Shown: in pieces, positions 1-9,083 of the stretch
Layout of the letters: each line of letters begins with the position of its first letter
Position numbering within the stretch: position 1 is the stretch's first letter
Assembly (NCBI GenBank): GCA_003605175.1
Contig: QWDA01000002.1
Span: 434,001-498,000 of the forward strand
DNA: 64,000 bases
Source of the DNA: Paracoccaceae bacterium
GTDB lineage: Bacteria > Pseudomonadota > Alphaproteobacteria > Rhodobacterales > Rhodobacteraceae
Direction: 5' to 3'
Program-made: the position numbers and the translations under genes
The notes under the pieces: model-generated
What the model was told of the DNA's origin: nothing
Seen by the model: the letters and a program-made list of their open reading frames with translations, nothing else
The model's database searches: none

Positions 1-380
1 TCGGGACCGCCGTTGCAGAAGGTGCATTTGTCCATCTTGCCGCGCGATCCGAAATTGCCGGCCTGCGGATATTGCGGCGCGCCGAACGGGCAGGCGTAGA
101 AGCAGTAGCCGCAGCCGATGCAGAGATCCTTCGAGTGCAGCACCACCCCGTCCTCGGTCTGGTAGAAGCAGTCGACCGGACAGACCGCCATGCAGGGCGC
201 GTCGGAGCAATGCATGCACGCGACCGAGATCGATCGTTCGCCGGGCTGGCCGTCCTGGATCGTCACCACGCGGCGGCGGTTGATGCCCCAGGGCACCTCG
301 TGCTCGTTCTTGCAGGCGGTGACGCAGGCGTTGCACTCGATGCAGCGTTCGGCGTCGCAGAGGAATTTCGCTCTGGCCAT
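1..380 (-). CDS. fdhB: Formate dehydrogenase iron-sulfur (beta) subunit, 3' end outside the window
   Basis: Electron-transfer subunit of a membrane-associated formate dehydrogenase; it passes electrons from the molybdenum subunit to a quinone- or cytochrome-linked partner. About 126 N-terminal residues are visible. They start MARAKFLCDAERCIEC and carry ferredoxin-like cysteine clusters: CIECNACVTACK near residue 13, a CMHCSDAPC-type motif near 58, CIGCGYCFYACP near 88 and CTFCNG at the cut end. The start is supported by GGGAGGA about 7 nt upstream. It begins 14 bp after the fdhA stop, so the two are co-transcribed. The C-terminus and any cytochrome b subunit (fdhC) lie beyond position 1. Confidence 0.93.
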   Translation of the reverse strand, partial: MARAKFLCDAERCIECNACVTACKNEHEVPWGINRRRVVTIQDGQPGERSISVACMHCSDAPCMAVCPVDCFYQTEDGVVLHSKDLCIGCGYCFYACPFGAPQYPQAGNFGSRGKMDKCTFCNGGP

Positions 381-394
381 CTCTCATTCCTCCC

Positions 395-3292
395 TTATGC
401 CGCGGTGATCTTGCAGAGCGTGGCCTTGGTCTCCTGCATCTGCGTCACGGAGTCATAGCCATAGGTCTGCGCGGTATTGCTGGATTCGCCGAGCACATAG
501 GGGTCGGCGCCCTTCGGGTATTTCGACCTTCGGTCCTCGCCCTGCCAGTAGCCGCCGAAGTGGAACGGCATGAAGGCGACGCCCGGCGCGACGCGCTCGG
601 TGACCATCGCCTTGACCCGCACCCTGCCCTTCTCGGGGCCCTCGACCCAGACATCGCCGCCGTCGCGGAGGCCGAGATTGTTGGCGTCGCGCGGGTTCAC
701 CTCGACGAACATCTCCTGCTGCAGCTCGGCGAGCCACGGGTTCGACCGGGTCTCGTCGCCGCCGCCCTCGTATTCGACGAGGCGCCCCGACGTGAGGATG
801 ATGGGGTAGTCGCCCGAGAAGTCGTTCTCCTGGATCGACTTGTACATGGTCGGCACCCGCCAGAACTTCTTGTCGTCATAGGTCGGGTAATCGGCCACCA
901 GGTCGCGCCGGGGCGTGTAGAGCGGCTCGCGGTGCAGGGGCACCGGGTCGGGGAAGGTCCAGACCACCGCGCGGGCCTTGGCATTGCCGTAGGGCGCGCA
1001 GCCATGCTTGATCGCGACCCTCTGGATGCCGCCCGAGAGGTCGGTCTTCCAGTTCGTATTGGGGCCAGCCACCACGTCGATCGCGGCGCGTTCCTCGTCG
1101 GTGAGATCGCCGTCCCAGCCGAGGTCCATCAGCATCTGCATGGTGAACTCGGGATAGCCGTCGGGGATTTCCGACCCGACCGGCGCCACCCCCTCGGCGA
1201 GGAGGTTGTCGCCATCGCGTTCGACCCCGAAGCGGGCACGGAAGCCCATGCCGCCCTCGGCGACCGGCAGCGAGATGTCATAGAGGTTCGCCGAACCCGG
1301 GTGGCCCATCTCGGCGGTCCCCCAGCAGGGCCAGGGCAGGCCGTAGAAATCGCCATCGGCCGGGCCGCCATTGGCGCGCAGTGTCGTCCTGTCGAAGGTG
1401 TGCTGGTTCGCCATGTGCAGCTTCAGCCGCTCCGGCGACTGTCCGGTGTAACCGACCGTCCACATGCCGCGATTGAATTCGCGGGTGATGTCCTCGATCA
1501 GCGGCTCGTCGCCCTCCACCGCGATGTTGCGGAAGATCCGGTCGGAGAAGCCGAACTTGTCGGCGAAGAGCTTCAGGATCACGTGGTCGGGCTTCGACTC
1601 GAACATCGGTTCGATGACCTTGTCGCGCCATTGCAGCGACCGGTTCGACGCGGTGACCGAGCCATAGGTTTCGAACTGCGTCGTCGCCGGCAGGAGATAG
1701 ACGCCGTCGGTCCGGTCCTGCATCACCGCGGTGACAGTGGGGAACGGGTCGATGACCACCAGGAGATCTAGCATCTCCATGGCCTTCTTCATGTCCGGCA
1801 GGCGGGTCTGCGAGTTCGGCGCATGGCCCCAGAACACCATCGCCCGCGTGTTGTCGGGCTGGTCGATATTCTCCTTGGCCTCGAGCACGCCATCGATCCA
1901 GCGGCTCACCGGGATGCCGGTTTCGTTGATCATCATCCGGTCGGCGCCGTCGGTGCCGGCGCCCTCCATCACCGCGAAGCGGCCACGGAGCCAGTCGAGG
2001 TCTTCTTCCCAGACCCGGGCCCAATGCGCCCAGGAGCCATCGGTCAGGCCGTAATAGCCGGGCAGTGTGTCGGCAAGGACGCCGAGATCGGTCGCGCCCT
2101 GCACGTTGTCATGGCCGCGGAAGATGTTGGTGCCGCCGCCCGCGGTGCCCATGTTGCCGAGCGCGAGCTGCAGCACGCAATAGGCACGGGTGTTGTTGTT
2201 GCCGTTGGTGTGCTGGGTGCCGCCCATGCACCAGATAACGGTGCCGGGGCGGTTGTTCGCCAGCGTTCGCGCGACCCGTTCGAGCTGCGAGCCGGGCACG
2301 CCGGTGACCCGCTCGACCTCTTCGGGGGTCCAGCTCGCCACCTCGTCCCTGATTTGCTCCATCCCCCAGACTCGGGTGCGGATGAACTCCTTGTCCTCCC
2401 AGCCGTTCGCGAAGATGTGCCAGAGGATGCCCCAGACGAGCGCCACGTCGGTGCCGGGCCGGAAGCGGACATATTCGTCGGCATGGGCCGCGGTGCGGGT
2501 GAAGCGCGGGTCGCAGACGATGAGCGGCGCGTTGTTGCGCTCCTTGGTCCGCAGCATGTGCTGCAGCGACACGGGATGCGCCTCGGCCGGGTTGCCGCCG
2601 ATCAGGAAGATCGCCTGGGAGTTGTGGATGTCGTTGTAGGAGTTGGTCATGGCGCCGTAGCCCCATGTATTCGCAACCCCGGCGACGGTGGTGGAGTGGC
2701 AGATCCGCGCCTGGTGGTCGACGTTGTTCGTGCCCCAGTAGGCGGCGAACTTGCGGAGCAGGTAGGCCTGCTCGTTGTTGTGCTTGGCCGAGCCGAGCCA
2801 GTAGACGCTGTCCGGTCCGCTTTCCTCGCGGATCTGGAGCATCTTGTCGCCGATTTCGCTGATCGCCTGCTCCCACGAGACCTTCGTCCATTCGCCGTTC
2901 ACGAGCTTGGTCGGATACTTGAGCCGCCGCTCGCCATGGGCGTTCTCGCGCACCGCCGCGCCCTTGGCGCAATGGGCGCCGAGGTTGAAGGGGCTGTCCC
3001 AGCCGGGTTCCTGGCCGATCCAGACGCCGTCCTGGACCTCGGCGACCACCGTGCAGCCGACCGAGCAATGGGGGCAGACGGACTTGACGTTCCTGACCGC
3101 GTTCGCGACCGCCGATTGCGCCTCGGCCCGGCGGACGGTTCCGCCGATGGCGCCGAGCGCGGCGAGACCGCCGACGGCGAGGCCGGACGACCTCAGGAAA
3201 CCGCGCCGGTCGATCCGGGTCTGGGCCGCGCGCGACAGGATTCCTTCCCGCCCGGCGGCACGCGTGACGGCGTTGGTTTTCTTCCTCAGCAT
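395..3292 (-). CDS. fdhA: Formate dehydrogenase catalytic (alpha) subunit, molybdopterin type, Tat-exported
   Basis: Oxidises formate to CO2 at a bis-MGD molybdenum or tungsten centre, probably in the periplasm. The 965-residue protein opens with a twin-arginine signal (RRGFLRSSG, R29-R30) and an Ala-rich cleavage region near AEAQS. A 4Fe-4S site follows (C73, C76, C80, C108). The metal-ligand position reads ARICHS with Cys198, so this is the cysteine and not the selenocysteine form. Length and order fit the FDH-O/FDH3-type alpha subunit. It is second to last of the visible minus-strand operon DUF3305-DUF3306-torD-tat peptide-fdhA-fdhB. GGGAGGA lies roughly 11 nt before the ATG. Confidence 0.95.
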   Translation of the reverse strand: MLRKKTNAVTRAAGREGILSRAAQTRIDRRGFLRSSGLAVGGLAALGAIGGTVRRAEAQSAVANAVRNVKSVCPHCSVGCTVVAEVQDGVWIGQEPGWDSPFNLGAHCAKGAAVRENAHGERRLKYPTKLVNGEWTKVSWEQAISEIGDKMLQIREESGPDSVYWLGSAKHNNEQAYLLRKFAAYWGTNNVDHQARICHSTTVAGVANTWGYGAMTNSYNDIHNSQAIFLIGGNPAEAHPVSLQHMLRTKERNNAPLIVCDPRFTRTAAHADEYVRFRPGTDVALVWGILWHIFANGWEDKEFIRTRVWGMEQIRDEVASWTPEEVERVTGVPGSQLERVARTLANNRPGTVIWCMGGTQHTNGNNNTRAYCVLQLALGNMGTAGGGTNIFRGHDNVQGATDLGVLADTLPGYYGLTDGSWAHWARVWEEDLDWLRGRFAVMEGAGTDGADRMMINETGIPVSRWIDGVLEAKENIDQPDNTRAMVFWGHAPNSQTRLPDMKKAMEMLDLLVVIDPFPTVTAVMQDRTDGVYLLPATTQFETYGSVTASNRSLQWRDKVIEPMFESKPDHVILKLFADKFGFSDRIFRNIAVEGDEPLIEDITREFNRGMWTVGYTGQSPERLKLHMANQHTFDRTTLRANGGPADGDFYGLPWPCWGTAEMGHPGSANLYDISLPVAEGGMGFRARFGVERDGDNLLAEGVAPVGSEIPDGYPEFTMQMLMDLGWDGDLTDEERAAIDVVAGPNTNWKTDLSGGIQRVAIKHGCAPYGNAKARAVVWTFPDPVPLHREPLYTPRRDLVADYPTYDDKKFWRVPTMYKSIQENDFSGDYPIILTSGRLVEYEGGGDETRSNPWLAELQQEMFVEVNPRDANNLGLRDGGDVWVEGPEKGRVRVKAMVTERVAPGVAFMPFHFGGYWQGEDRRSKYPKGADPYVLGESSNTAQTYGYDSVTQMQETKATLCKITAA

Positions 3293-3359
3293 GGCTTGCT
3301 ATCCTCCCCTGGTCCCGCGAGGTCTCCGGGACGCGTGACGATGAATTCGGGAAATCCGG

Positions 3360-3551
3360 TCAGAACCGGGCGCTGGCGAGATAGGCCTCGACATGGGCCG
3401 TCTTGCGCAGCCCGTTCCCGGCGCTTTCCTCGGGCGCGGCCTCCGCCTCGCCCGCACCGACGGCCGTCGCCGCCGCAGCCGGTGCCGACAGTGCCGCGAG
3501 CTTCAGAAAGCTGCGGCGCCCTTCGTTCGCCTCGTCTGCCTGGCTTGTCAT
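3360..3551 (-). CDS. Small formate dehydrogenase-region Tat-target protein
   Basis: A 63-residue protein with an early twin-arginine motif (RRSFLKLAALS) and an Ala-rich hydrophobic stretch, then a short Glu/Ala segment and a conserved-looking end (GLRKTAHVEAYLASARF). Small proteins of this form, known as formate dehydrogenase region Tat target, sit just upstream of fdhA in many proteobacteria; their role is not settled. I chose the ATG at 3551 because the AGGAGGAGGA run is too close to the alternative GTG at 3557. It lies between the TorD-like chaperone and fdhA on the same strand. Confidence 0.85.
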   Translation of the reverse strand: MTSQADEANEGRRSFLKLAALSAPAAAATAVGAGEAEAAPEESAGNGLRKTAHVEAYLASARF

Positions 3552-3608
3552 CGTCACTCCTCCTCCTTGCGTCCGGCCGCGCTTCCCGGCGTGGCCGCAT
3601 TGCTGGGT

Positions 3609-4214
3609 TCAGGCGGCGGATATTCCCGCCATCCGGAAAGCGTCTTTCTCGATTCCCATGAAGATTCGGCCCACCGCGCCCACGGGGGCGTAGAACAGCG
3701 ATGTCTGCGCCCCCTCGAGATCGGTGAAGAAATGCGTCGCCCAGGGCGCCACGTGCCGGCCGAAGAACTCCTGCTGCCGCACGAGGCTCGCCCGCTCGCC
3801 GAACCGGCCGTCGATCAGGCCGGCCATCATCTCGCAGAGCGAGCCGATATTGTCCTCGGGCTCGAAAACGTTCGGGGTCCGCTCGATCCCGAGCCGCGCC
3901 ATGTCCGCACGGAGTGCGGCGAGCGGCTTCTCGTTCAGGAAGCCGGTCATGTAGAAGCTGGCATAGGGCAGAAGCTCGCCCCGGCCGATGCCTATGAAGA
4001 GCCCGTGGTATTCCCGCTCCACGTCCTGCGCACCGACCGTTGCCGCGACCCGTGCAAGCGCGGAAACCGCCCGGCCCAGATCGGTCTTGTCGCCGGCGAG
4101 TTGGCGGGTCTTCTCGATCAGATCCTTCCCGGGCGGCGCGCTCAGGAGCGCACCGAGGTAATCGTAGAGATGCGCACGAAGCGCATCCTCGTCCCCTGTG
4201 ACCGATTGGCTCAT
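3609..4214 (-). CDS. TorD-family cytoplasmic chaperone for the molybdoenzyme
   Basis: 201 residues, all-helical in appearance, of the TorD/DmsD/NarJ class. Visible family traits are the E-Y-H-G-L-F-I-G-I-GRGEL-PYAS-FY-TGFLNEKPLA segment in the middle and EPEDNIGSLCEMMAGLI further on. Such proteins bind Tat leaders and hold the apo-enzyme for cofactor insertion; here the client is presumably FdhA. The start at 4214 has CTGGGAGGA six to eight nt upstream. An upstream in-frame start at 4280 would add a non-conserved, cysteine-containing leader and was rejected. Confidence 0.9.
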   Translation of the reverse strand: MSQSVTGDEDALRAHLYDYLGALLSAPPGKDLIEKTRQLAGDKTDLGRAVSALARVAATVGAQDVEREYHGLFIGIGRGELLPYASFYMTGFLNEKPLAALRADMARLGIERTPNVFEPEDNIGSLCEMMAGLIDGRFGERASLVRQQEFFGRHVAPWATHFFTDLEGAQTSLFYAPVGAVGRIFMGIEKDAFRMAGISAA

Positions 4215-4339
4215 CTTCCTCCCAGGCGGCTGAGTGCAGCACGCCATCCTAGGGTAAAGCCTAGCGGCGGCCTCGGTCATCCGGCAAGGAATTTCTGGTT
4301 CACATTTCGGGGGTTGGCCGCAACCGGGGCGGATAGGGT

Positions 4340-4921
4340 CTAGCCGTCGAAGCGGAAGGCCATACGCCGGAGCGTACGCGGCTGCGCATGATCATGCTCC
4401 TCCTCCGCACTCTCAGATCGATCGGGAATCTCTGCAAGATCCTGCGCGGCCGTTTCTTCCGGAAGAGCCTCGGGAGGCGCCGCCGGCGCGTCATCCGCAG
4501 GCGCGTCCGGGAGCCCGGCATCCTGTGCCTTCCCGACGAAACCGCGCCCGATTTCCCAGGCGGTCTTCAAGGTGCCCGCAGGCACCGAGTCGCCGGTGAA
4601 ATCGGTGTCGTAGTCGTTGAGCCCGTCGAGATTGGCCAAGACCGGATTCGAGCGCCAGAGCCGGCGCATGGCGCGGCGCTTCAGATGCGGCGGCAAGGGC
4701 GCGCGGAGATAGCGGGCGAATTCGTCGCCGGGCTGGAGAAGGTCGGGGTCCGGCAGGTCGAGCCGGGCGAGGATCTCGGCGTCGGTTTCTTCGGGCGCTG
4801 CGGCGGGCGGCTCCGGCTCGGGCGCGGCTTCCTCGGGCGGCGACGGCTCGGCGGGGGCCACGTCCCCTGCCCTCTTCATCCGCGACCAGCGGCCGAGGAA
4901 CCCGTCCTCCTCCCGGCTCAT
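4340..4921 (-). CDS. DUF3306 domain protein of the formate dehydrogenase locus
   Basis: 193 residues. The N-terminal part (MSREEDGFLGRWSRMKR, then a Pro/Glu/Ala-rich stretch, then LPPHLKRRAMRRLWRSNPV and LNDYDTDFT) is the recognisable DUF3306 core. The C-terminal third is acidic and low in complexity. The function is unknown; the family accompanies bacterial formate dehydrogenases and DUF3305. The start overlaps the end of the DUF3305 gene in an ATGA junction, indicating translational coupling. A much longer open frame runs upstream of this start, but it is a codon-bias shadow. Confidence 0.88.
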   Translation of the reverse strand: MSREEDGFLGRWSRMKRAGDVAPAEPSPPEEAAPEPEPPAAAPEETDAEILARLDLPDPDLLQPGDEFARYLRAPLPPHLKRRAMRRLWRSNPVLANLDGLNDYDTDFTGDSVPAGTLKTAWEIGRGFVGKAQDAGLPDAPADDAPAAPPEALPEETAAQDLAEIPDRSESAEEEHDHAQPRTLRRMAFRFDG

Positions 4922-5457
4922 CGCTTCCGCTCCCCGGGGGCGCGGTAGACATCCGAGGGCGCAGCGATCGGGCCGGGCTCCGGCGCACCGTCCATGTGGG
5001 GCTTGCGCTTGCGCTTGACGAAAACCTCGTCCCTGTGATGGCGGTGGACGAATTCCGCGACCCAGCCCGCGAGCCCCTCCGGCATCTCGATTGGCTCGAC
5101 GATGTCTTCGCCGTTGTCGGTGTGGTCCTGCGCGGCATGGGCCGAGGCGGTGACCGCCACGAGCGACGGCCTGGCCTCTCCGCCCGCCTCGCGGCGCAGG
5201 ATCGCCCAGACGGTCGGGACCTTGGCGTTGAGCGCGACGAGATATCCCTCGGTCTCGGCGCGGTGCAGGACCAGGGGCACGGTACCGGCGTGATAGTCGA
5301 TGGCGTCGCCGTTGCGGGCGATCTCCTTCCAGCCGCCCGGCGGCGCGCCCGGCAGCACCGCGACGGCCCTCCAGGCGTGGGAGGCCCAACGGGTCGCGCC
5401 GGGGGTCCGGCGCAACACCACGCCGATCTGCATCGAGACCTGTCGCTCTTCCTCCAT
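4918..5457 (-). CDS. DUF3305 domain protein of the formate dehydrogenase locus
   Basis: 179 residues. Its core begins MQIGVVLRRTPGATRWASHAWRAVAVLP, includes AEGYLVALNA-type and PTVWAILRR segments, and ends in a basic tail (VFVKRKRKPH). This is the DUF3305 pattern, found next to DUF3306 and fdh genes; no biochemical role is known. It is probably the first gene of the minus-strand operon. An internal ATG at 5433 (MQIGVV) is a possible alternative start. A gap of about 100 bp separates it from the divergent iron-sulfur protein gene, so both promoters should lie there. Confidence 0.85.
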   Translation of the reverse strand: MEEERQVSMQIGVVLRRTPGATRWASHAWRAVAVLPGAPPGGWKEIARNGDAIDYHAGTVPLVLHRAETEGYLVALNAKVPTVWAILRREAGGEARPSLVAVTASAHAAQDHTDNGEDIVEPIEMPEGLAGWVAEFVHRHHRDEVFVKRKRKPHMDGAPEPGPIAAPSDVYRAPGERKR

Positions 5458-5560
5458 CGCGGGCCGCTTGTCCTCCCTCGGGCCCGGTCCTAGTCTGGCC
5501 CGGACCCGAAGTATCGGGCGGGTCCGGGCTCCTTGTCCAGTGACCCGATGGGAGGAAGCG

Positions 5561-7549
5561 ATGCCGCCGAAGCTTTTGCTCTGCGACTGCGAGGGCAGCC
5601 AGAGGATCGACCGCGACGCGCTGACGCGCGCGACGGGCCTCGAGGCGGGCCGCGTTCACAGCCATCTCTGCACCCGGCAGATCGACCTGGCAGCCGAGGC
5701 GATGGCCGATCCCGATGCCGAGGTGATCGTCGCCTGCGGACAGGAGGCGCGGACCTTTGCCGCGCTGGCGGAGGAGCTCGGCGTGTCGGCGCCGCTCGCG
5801 GTGGATCTGCGCGACCGCGCCGGCTGGTCCGACGAGGCGCGCGCCGCGGGGCCGAAGCAGGCGGCGCTCCTCGCGGACGCGCTGCGGCCCGCCACGCCGG
5901 CGAAGACGCTGGACGTGTCGTCGGAGGGGCTGTGCCTGGTCATGGGCGCGTCGGAGATCGTGCTGCCGGTCGCGGCGGACCTGGCGGAGACGCTGTCGGT
6001 GACCTGTCTTCTGACCGACGCGCCCGACCTGGTGCCGGAGCCGGAACGCCGTTTCGACATGGCGCTCGGGCGGGTCCGGACCGCAGCGGGCGCGTTCGGC
6101 GGCTTTACGGTGACGGTGGACGGGTTCCGCGCCCTGAGCCCCGGCGGGCGCGGTGCGCCCGCCTTCGGGGCGGCGCGCGATGGCGGCCGCTCGGACTGCG
6201 ACATCATCCTCGACCTCACCGGTGCCGCGCCGCTCTTTCCGGCGCCGGAAAAGCGCGACGGCTATCTCCGGGCCGATCCGGCGAGCCCGCGCGCCGTGGC
6301 GAAGGCGGCCTCGGAGGCCGCGGCGATGGTCGGGACCTTCGAGAAACTGCTCCACGTGACGCTGGAGCCCGAGCTCTGCGCCCATGCGCGGGCGCGGCAG
6401 ACCGGCTGCACCCGCTGCCTCGACCTCTGTCCGACCGGGGCGATCACGTCCGGCGAAGAGGCGGTCACCATCGACGCGATGATCTGCGCGGGCTGCGGCG
6501 CCTGTTCGGCCGCCTGCCCGTCCGGCGCCGTCAGCTTCGACGCGCCGCCGGTGGCGGATGTGTTCGCGCGGCTGCAACTCCTGGCCGCGACCTGTCGCGA
6601 GGCGGGCGGAACGTCGCCGCGCCTTCTGGTCCATGACGAGACCCATGGCCGCGAGATGATCGCGCTTTCCGCCCGCTACGGGCGCGGGCTGCCGGCGGAT
6701 GTGCTGCCGCTGGACCTGCCCTCGGTGGCGATGTTCGGCCATGCCGAGATGCTGGCGGCGCTGGCGGTGGGGTTCGTCGCGGTCGACGTGCTGTTGTCGC
6801 CCCGGACCGAGCGCGAAGGCCTGACACAGGAGGTCGCCCTGGCCGGGGCGATCCTTGGCGGGCTCGGCCGCGCGGCCGCCCTCGTCCGCCTGATCGAACC
6901 GGCCGAACCGGATGCGCTGTCCGACCTCCTTTACACCCGCCCCGCCGTGGGCCCGGCCGTCGAGCCGATCCTGCCCCTCGGCCGGCGCCGCGACGTGGCC
7001 CGGCTCGCCGCCCGTGCGCTCGATTCCGGCACCGAGGCGCCGATCCCGCTGCCGGCCGGTGCCCCCTATGGCGCCGTCCTGGTGGACACCGAGGCCTGCA
7101 CGCTCTGCCTCTCCTGCGTCGGCCTCTGCCCCTCGGGCGCGCTCGACGACAACCCCGACCGGCCGGAGCTGCGTTTCAAGGAGGACGCCTGCCTGCAATG
7201 CGGGATCTGCCGGACGATCTGCCCGGAAAACGCGATCACGCTCGAACCGCGGCTCGACATCTCGGACGACGCCTTGAAGCTGCGGGTGCTACACGAGGAG
7301 GAGCCCTTCGCCTGCATCGAATGCGGCAAGCTCTTCGGGGTGAAGTCCACGATCGAGCGGATTTCGGCCAAGCTCGAAGGCAAGCACGCGATGTTCACCC
7401 ATTCCGACAACGCGCGGCTGATCCGCATGTGCGACGACTGCCGGGTCCGGGCGCAGTACCATGACAGCTCGGCCCCGTTCCGCGGCGGCGAGCGGCCGCG
7501 CGTCCGGACCACCGACGATTATCTGAAGGAACGCGACGGCGAGGGGTGA
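5561..7549 (+). CDS. Multi-cluster 4Fe-4S protein divergent from the formate dehydrogenase operon
   Basis: 662 residues. The N-terminal half (MPPKLLLCDCEGSQRID...) has no motif I can name. A two-cluster ferredoxin segment (CTRCLDLCP and CAGCGACSAACP) lies near residues 282-325, another pair (CTLCLSCVGLCP, CLQCGICRTICP) near 510-560, and CxxC pairs near 584 and 626. Proteins of this build sit divergent to DUF3305/DUF3306 and fdh genes in related genomes, so a role in electron transfer or in maturing the formate dehydrogenase is likely but unproven. GGAGGA sits 4-5 nt before the chosen ATG; longer upstream starts lack a ribosome site. Confidence 0.87.
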   Translation: MPPKLLLCDCEGSQRIDRDALTRATGLEAGRVHSHLCTRQIDLAAEAMADPDAEVIVACGQEARTFAALAEELGVSAPLAVDLRDRAGWSDEARAAGPKQAALLADALRPATPAKTLDVSSEGLCLVMGASEIVLPVAADLAETLSVTCLLTDAPDLVPEPERRFDMALGRVRTAAGAFGGFTVTVDGFRALSPGGRGAPAFGAARDGGRSDCDIILDLTGAAPLFPAPEKRDGYLRADPASPRAVAKAASEAAAMVGTFEKLLHVTLEPELCAHARARQTGCTRCLDLCPTGAITSGEEAVTIDAMICAGCGACSAACPSGAVSFDAPPVADVFARLQLLAATCREAGGTSPRLLVHDETHGREMIALSARYGRGLPADVLPLDLPSVAMFGHAEMLAALAVGFVAVDVLLSPRTEREGLTQEVALAGAILGGLGRAAALVRLIEPAEPDALSDLLYTRPAVGPAVEPILPLGRRRDVARLAARALDSGTEAPIPLPAGAPYGAVLVDTEACTLCLSCVGLCPSGALDDNPDRPELRFKEDACLQCGICRTICPENAITLEPRLDISDDALKLRVLHEEEPFACIECGKLFGVKSTIERISAKLEGKHAMFTHSDNARLIRMCDDCRVRAQYHDSSAPFRGGERPRVRTTDDYLKERDGEG

Positions 7550-7605
7550 GGCCGCTAGTTTCCTCCGGCCGGAGGTGAAGACGTCCCACCGCGACGGCTG
7601 AATTT

Positions 7606-7770
7606 CTCCCCGCCCGAAGGGCGCCCAAGGCGCCGGGCGAGCGCCTGCGCGTCCTGGCGGGCTGGCGCTCTGGTGACGTCTTCACAGACTTTCGAGGTCG
7701 GAGGCGGGTGGCACCATGAAGTGCTCCGATCAACGTTGCAGCGCCATCCCGCGGGCAAGCGCCCGCCCGG
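7606..7770 (+). repeat. Dispersed intergenic repeat with terminal inverted repeats, copy A
   Basis: This 165-bp stretch aligns with the reverse complement of 51396-51559 at about 80 percent by hand alignment with one gap. The left CCGGGCGAGCGCCTG and the right CAAGCGCCCGCCCGG are imperfect inverted repeats. The best kept internal block reads TTCGAGGTCGGAGGC followed by GGTGGCACCAT. The element fills most of the gap between the 4Fe-4S protein gene and the EEP hydrolase gene. It carries open frames in several phases but none looks like a protein. Confidence 0.82.
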
Positions 7771-7930
7771 AGCAACAAGGTTCGGCGTTTCCGGAGCTGG
7801 ATCCGGGGCGAGCTGGAACGCTCCGTCGCCGAGTGGCGCGGCGGCCCGAAGCCTGACGGCGACATACCGCTGTCGCCAAAGCCGTGCTAGGGTGGCGGGG
7901 TATTTCGATGACCCGATCCCAGAGGACCCC

Positions 7931-9064
7931 ATGGACCCGATTTCCGTTGCATTCTGGAACCTCCAGAACCTTTTCGACACCACGGCGTCGCCCATCGCCG
8001 CCGATCTCGAATTCACCCCTGCCGATGGCTGGACGGAAGCGGTGCTCGACGCCAAGGTCGATGCGCTCGTCGAAGTGGTCGCGACGATGTTCGGCGGCCG
8101 CGGTCCGGACCTGTTCGGGATCTGCGAGATCGAGAACCGCGCCCTGGTCGAGCGTTTCACGACCGCCCTGAACGCCCGTCTGGGGCGGAGCGACCTGACC
8201 TTCGCCCATGACGAGTCCGAGGATCTGCGCGGCATCGACTCCTCGCTGATCTACTCGGGCGACATCTTCGAGCCGGCGGGCGATCCGGTGGGCCATGTGG
8301 CGTTCCTGCGGTTCCGGACCCGCGACATCTTTCAGGTGCCGCTCCGCGTCCGGGCGACCGGCGCCGAACTTGTCGTCTTCGTCAACCACTGGCCCTCGCG
8401 GCGGCAGGGCGAGGCGGCCTCGGAGCCCTACCGGATCACCGTTGCCTCGCATCAGGCGCGGCTGGCCGACGAGGTGCTGAAGCTTTCGCGCCAGGACGTT
8501 CTCGCGCCGCCGTCTCTGATCGACATCGCCGGCGAGCTCGACGCGCGCTGGAACCGGAACGTGCTGATCATGGGCGACCTGAACGATGACCCGTTCAACC
8601 GTTCGGTCCTGTCCGAACTCGGCGCCTCGAACAGCCTCGACAAGATCGAGGAGGAACTGCCGGCGCCCAAGGGCGAACCCGGCGCGATCGTCGACGGGCG
8701 GATCCGCCGCTCGGACGTGGAAACCTATCTCCGGCGCGAGCCGCCGCTCTACAACCTGTCCTGGGGGCCGCTCGGGCAGTCGGGCGCGGGCTCGATCTTC
8801 TTCTCGCAGGGCACCAACCGCACCAAGCAGATGTTCGACCAGATGATCGTCTCGCGCGGGTTGCTGCTGGGCCGACAGGGGCTGGAGATGACGGAGGACG
8901 ATTTCGCGGTCCACACGCCCCGGATCATGTGGACCAACAGCCGCCTCGCCGAGGATGCGCCGCGCCACCTGGTCCGCCCGCGCGCCTTCGACCGCAATAC
9001 CCTTCGCGGCGCGAGCGACCATTTCCCGGTGACGGGCCTGATCCGCGCGGTGCCCATCGCCTAG
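7931..9064 (+). CDS. Endonuclease/exonuclease/phosphatase (EEP) family protein
   Basis: 377 residues of the DNase I-like Mg-dependent phosphohydrolase fold. Family marks are FWNLQN near the start, ICEIENRA (catalytic Glu), VNHWPSRR, IMGDLNDDPFN, and GASDHFPV (catalytic Asp-His) at the C-terminus. No signal peptide is visible, so it is probably cytoplasmic. The substrate cannot be told: nucleic acid, nucleotide or another phosphoester are all possible. AGAGGA lies 5-6 nt before the chosen ATG. The gene stands alone between the repeat and the convergent zapA. Confidence 0.87.
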   Translation: MDPISVAFWNLQNLFDTTASPIAADLEFTPADGWTEAVLDAKVDALVEVVATMFGGRGPDLFGICEIENRALVERFTTALNARLGRSDLTFAHDESEDLRGIDSSLIYSGDIFEPAGDPVGHVAFLRFRTRDIFQVPLRVRATGAELVVFVNHWPSRRQGEAASEPYRITVASHQARLADEVLKLSRQDVLAPPSLIDIAGELDARWNRNVLIMGDLNDDPFNRSVLSELGASNSLDKIEEELPAPKGEPGAIVDGRIRRSDVETYLRREPPLYNLSWGPLGQSGAGSIFFSQGTNRTKQMFDQMIVSRGLLLGRQGLEMTEDDFAVHTPRIMWTNSRLAEDAPRHLVRPRAFDRNTLRGASDHFPVTGLIRAVPIA

Positions 9065-9083
9065 GACGCCCCGGAGCGGGGTC

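Noticed and set aside
395-3292. Selenocysteine in FdhA
   Set aside because: The metal-ligand codon encodes cysteine (Cys198) and there is no in-frame TGA.
4340-7198. Continuous frame of about 950 codons through DUF3306 and the 4Fe-4S gene
   Set aside because: Only the last 193 codons match a family; the rest is antisense to the 4Fe-4S protein.
7555-8235. Minus-strand frames across the repeat with proline/arginine-rich peptides
   Set aside because: The same peptide string recurs in repeat copy B in another context, so it comes from the repeat and not from a gene.
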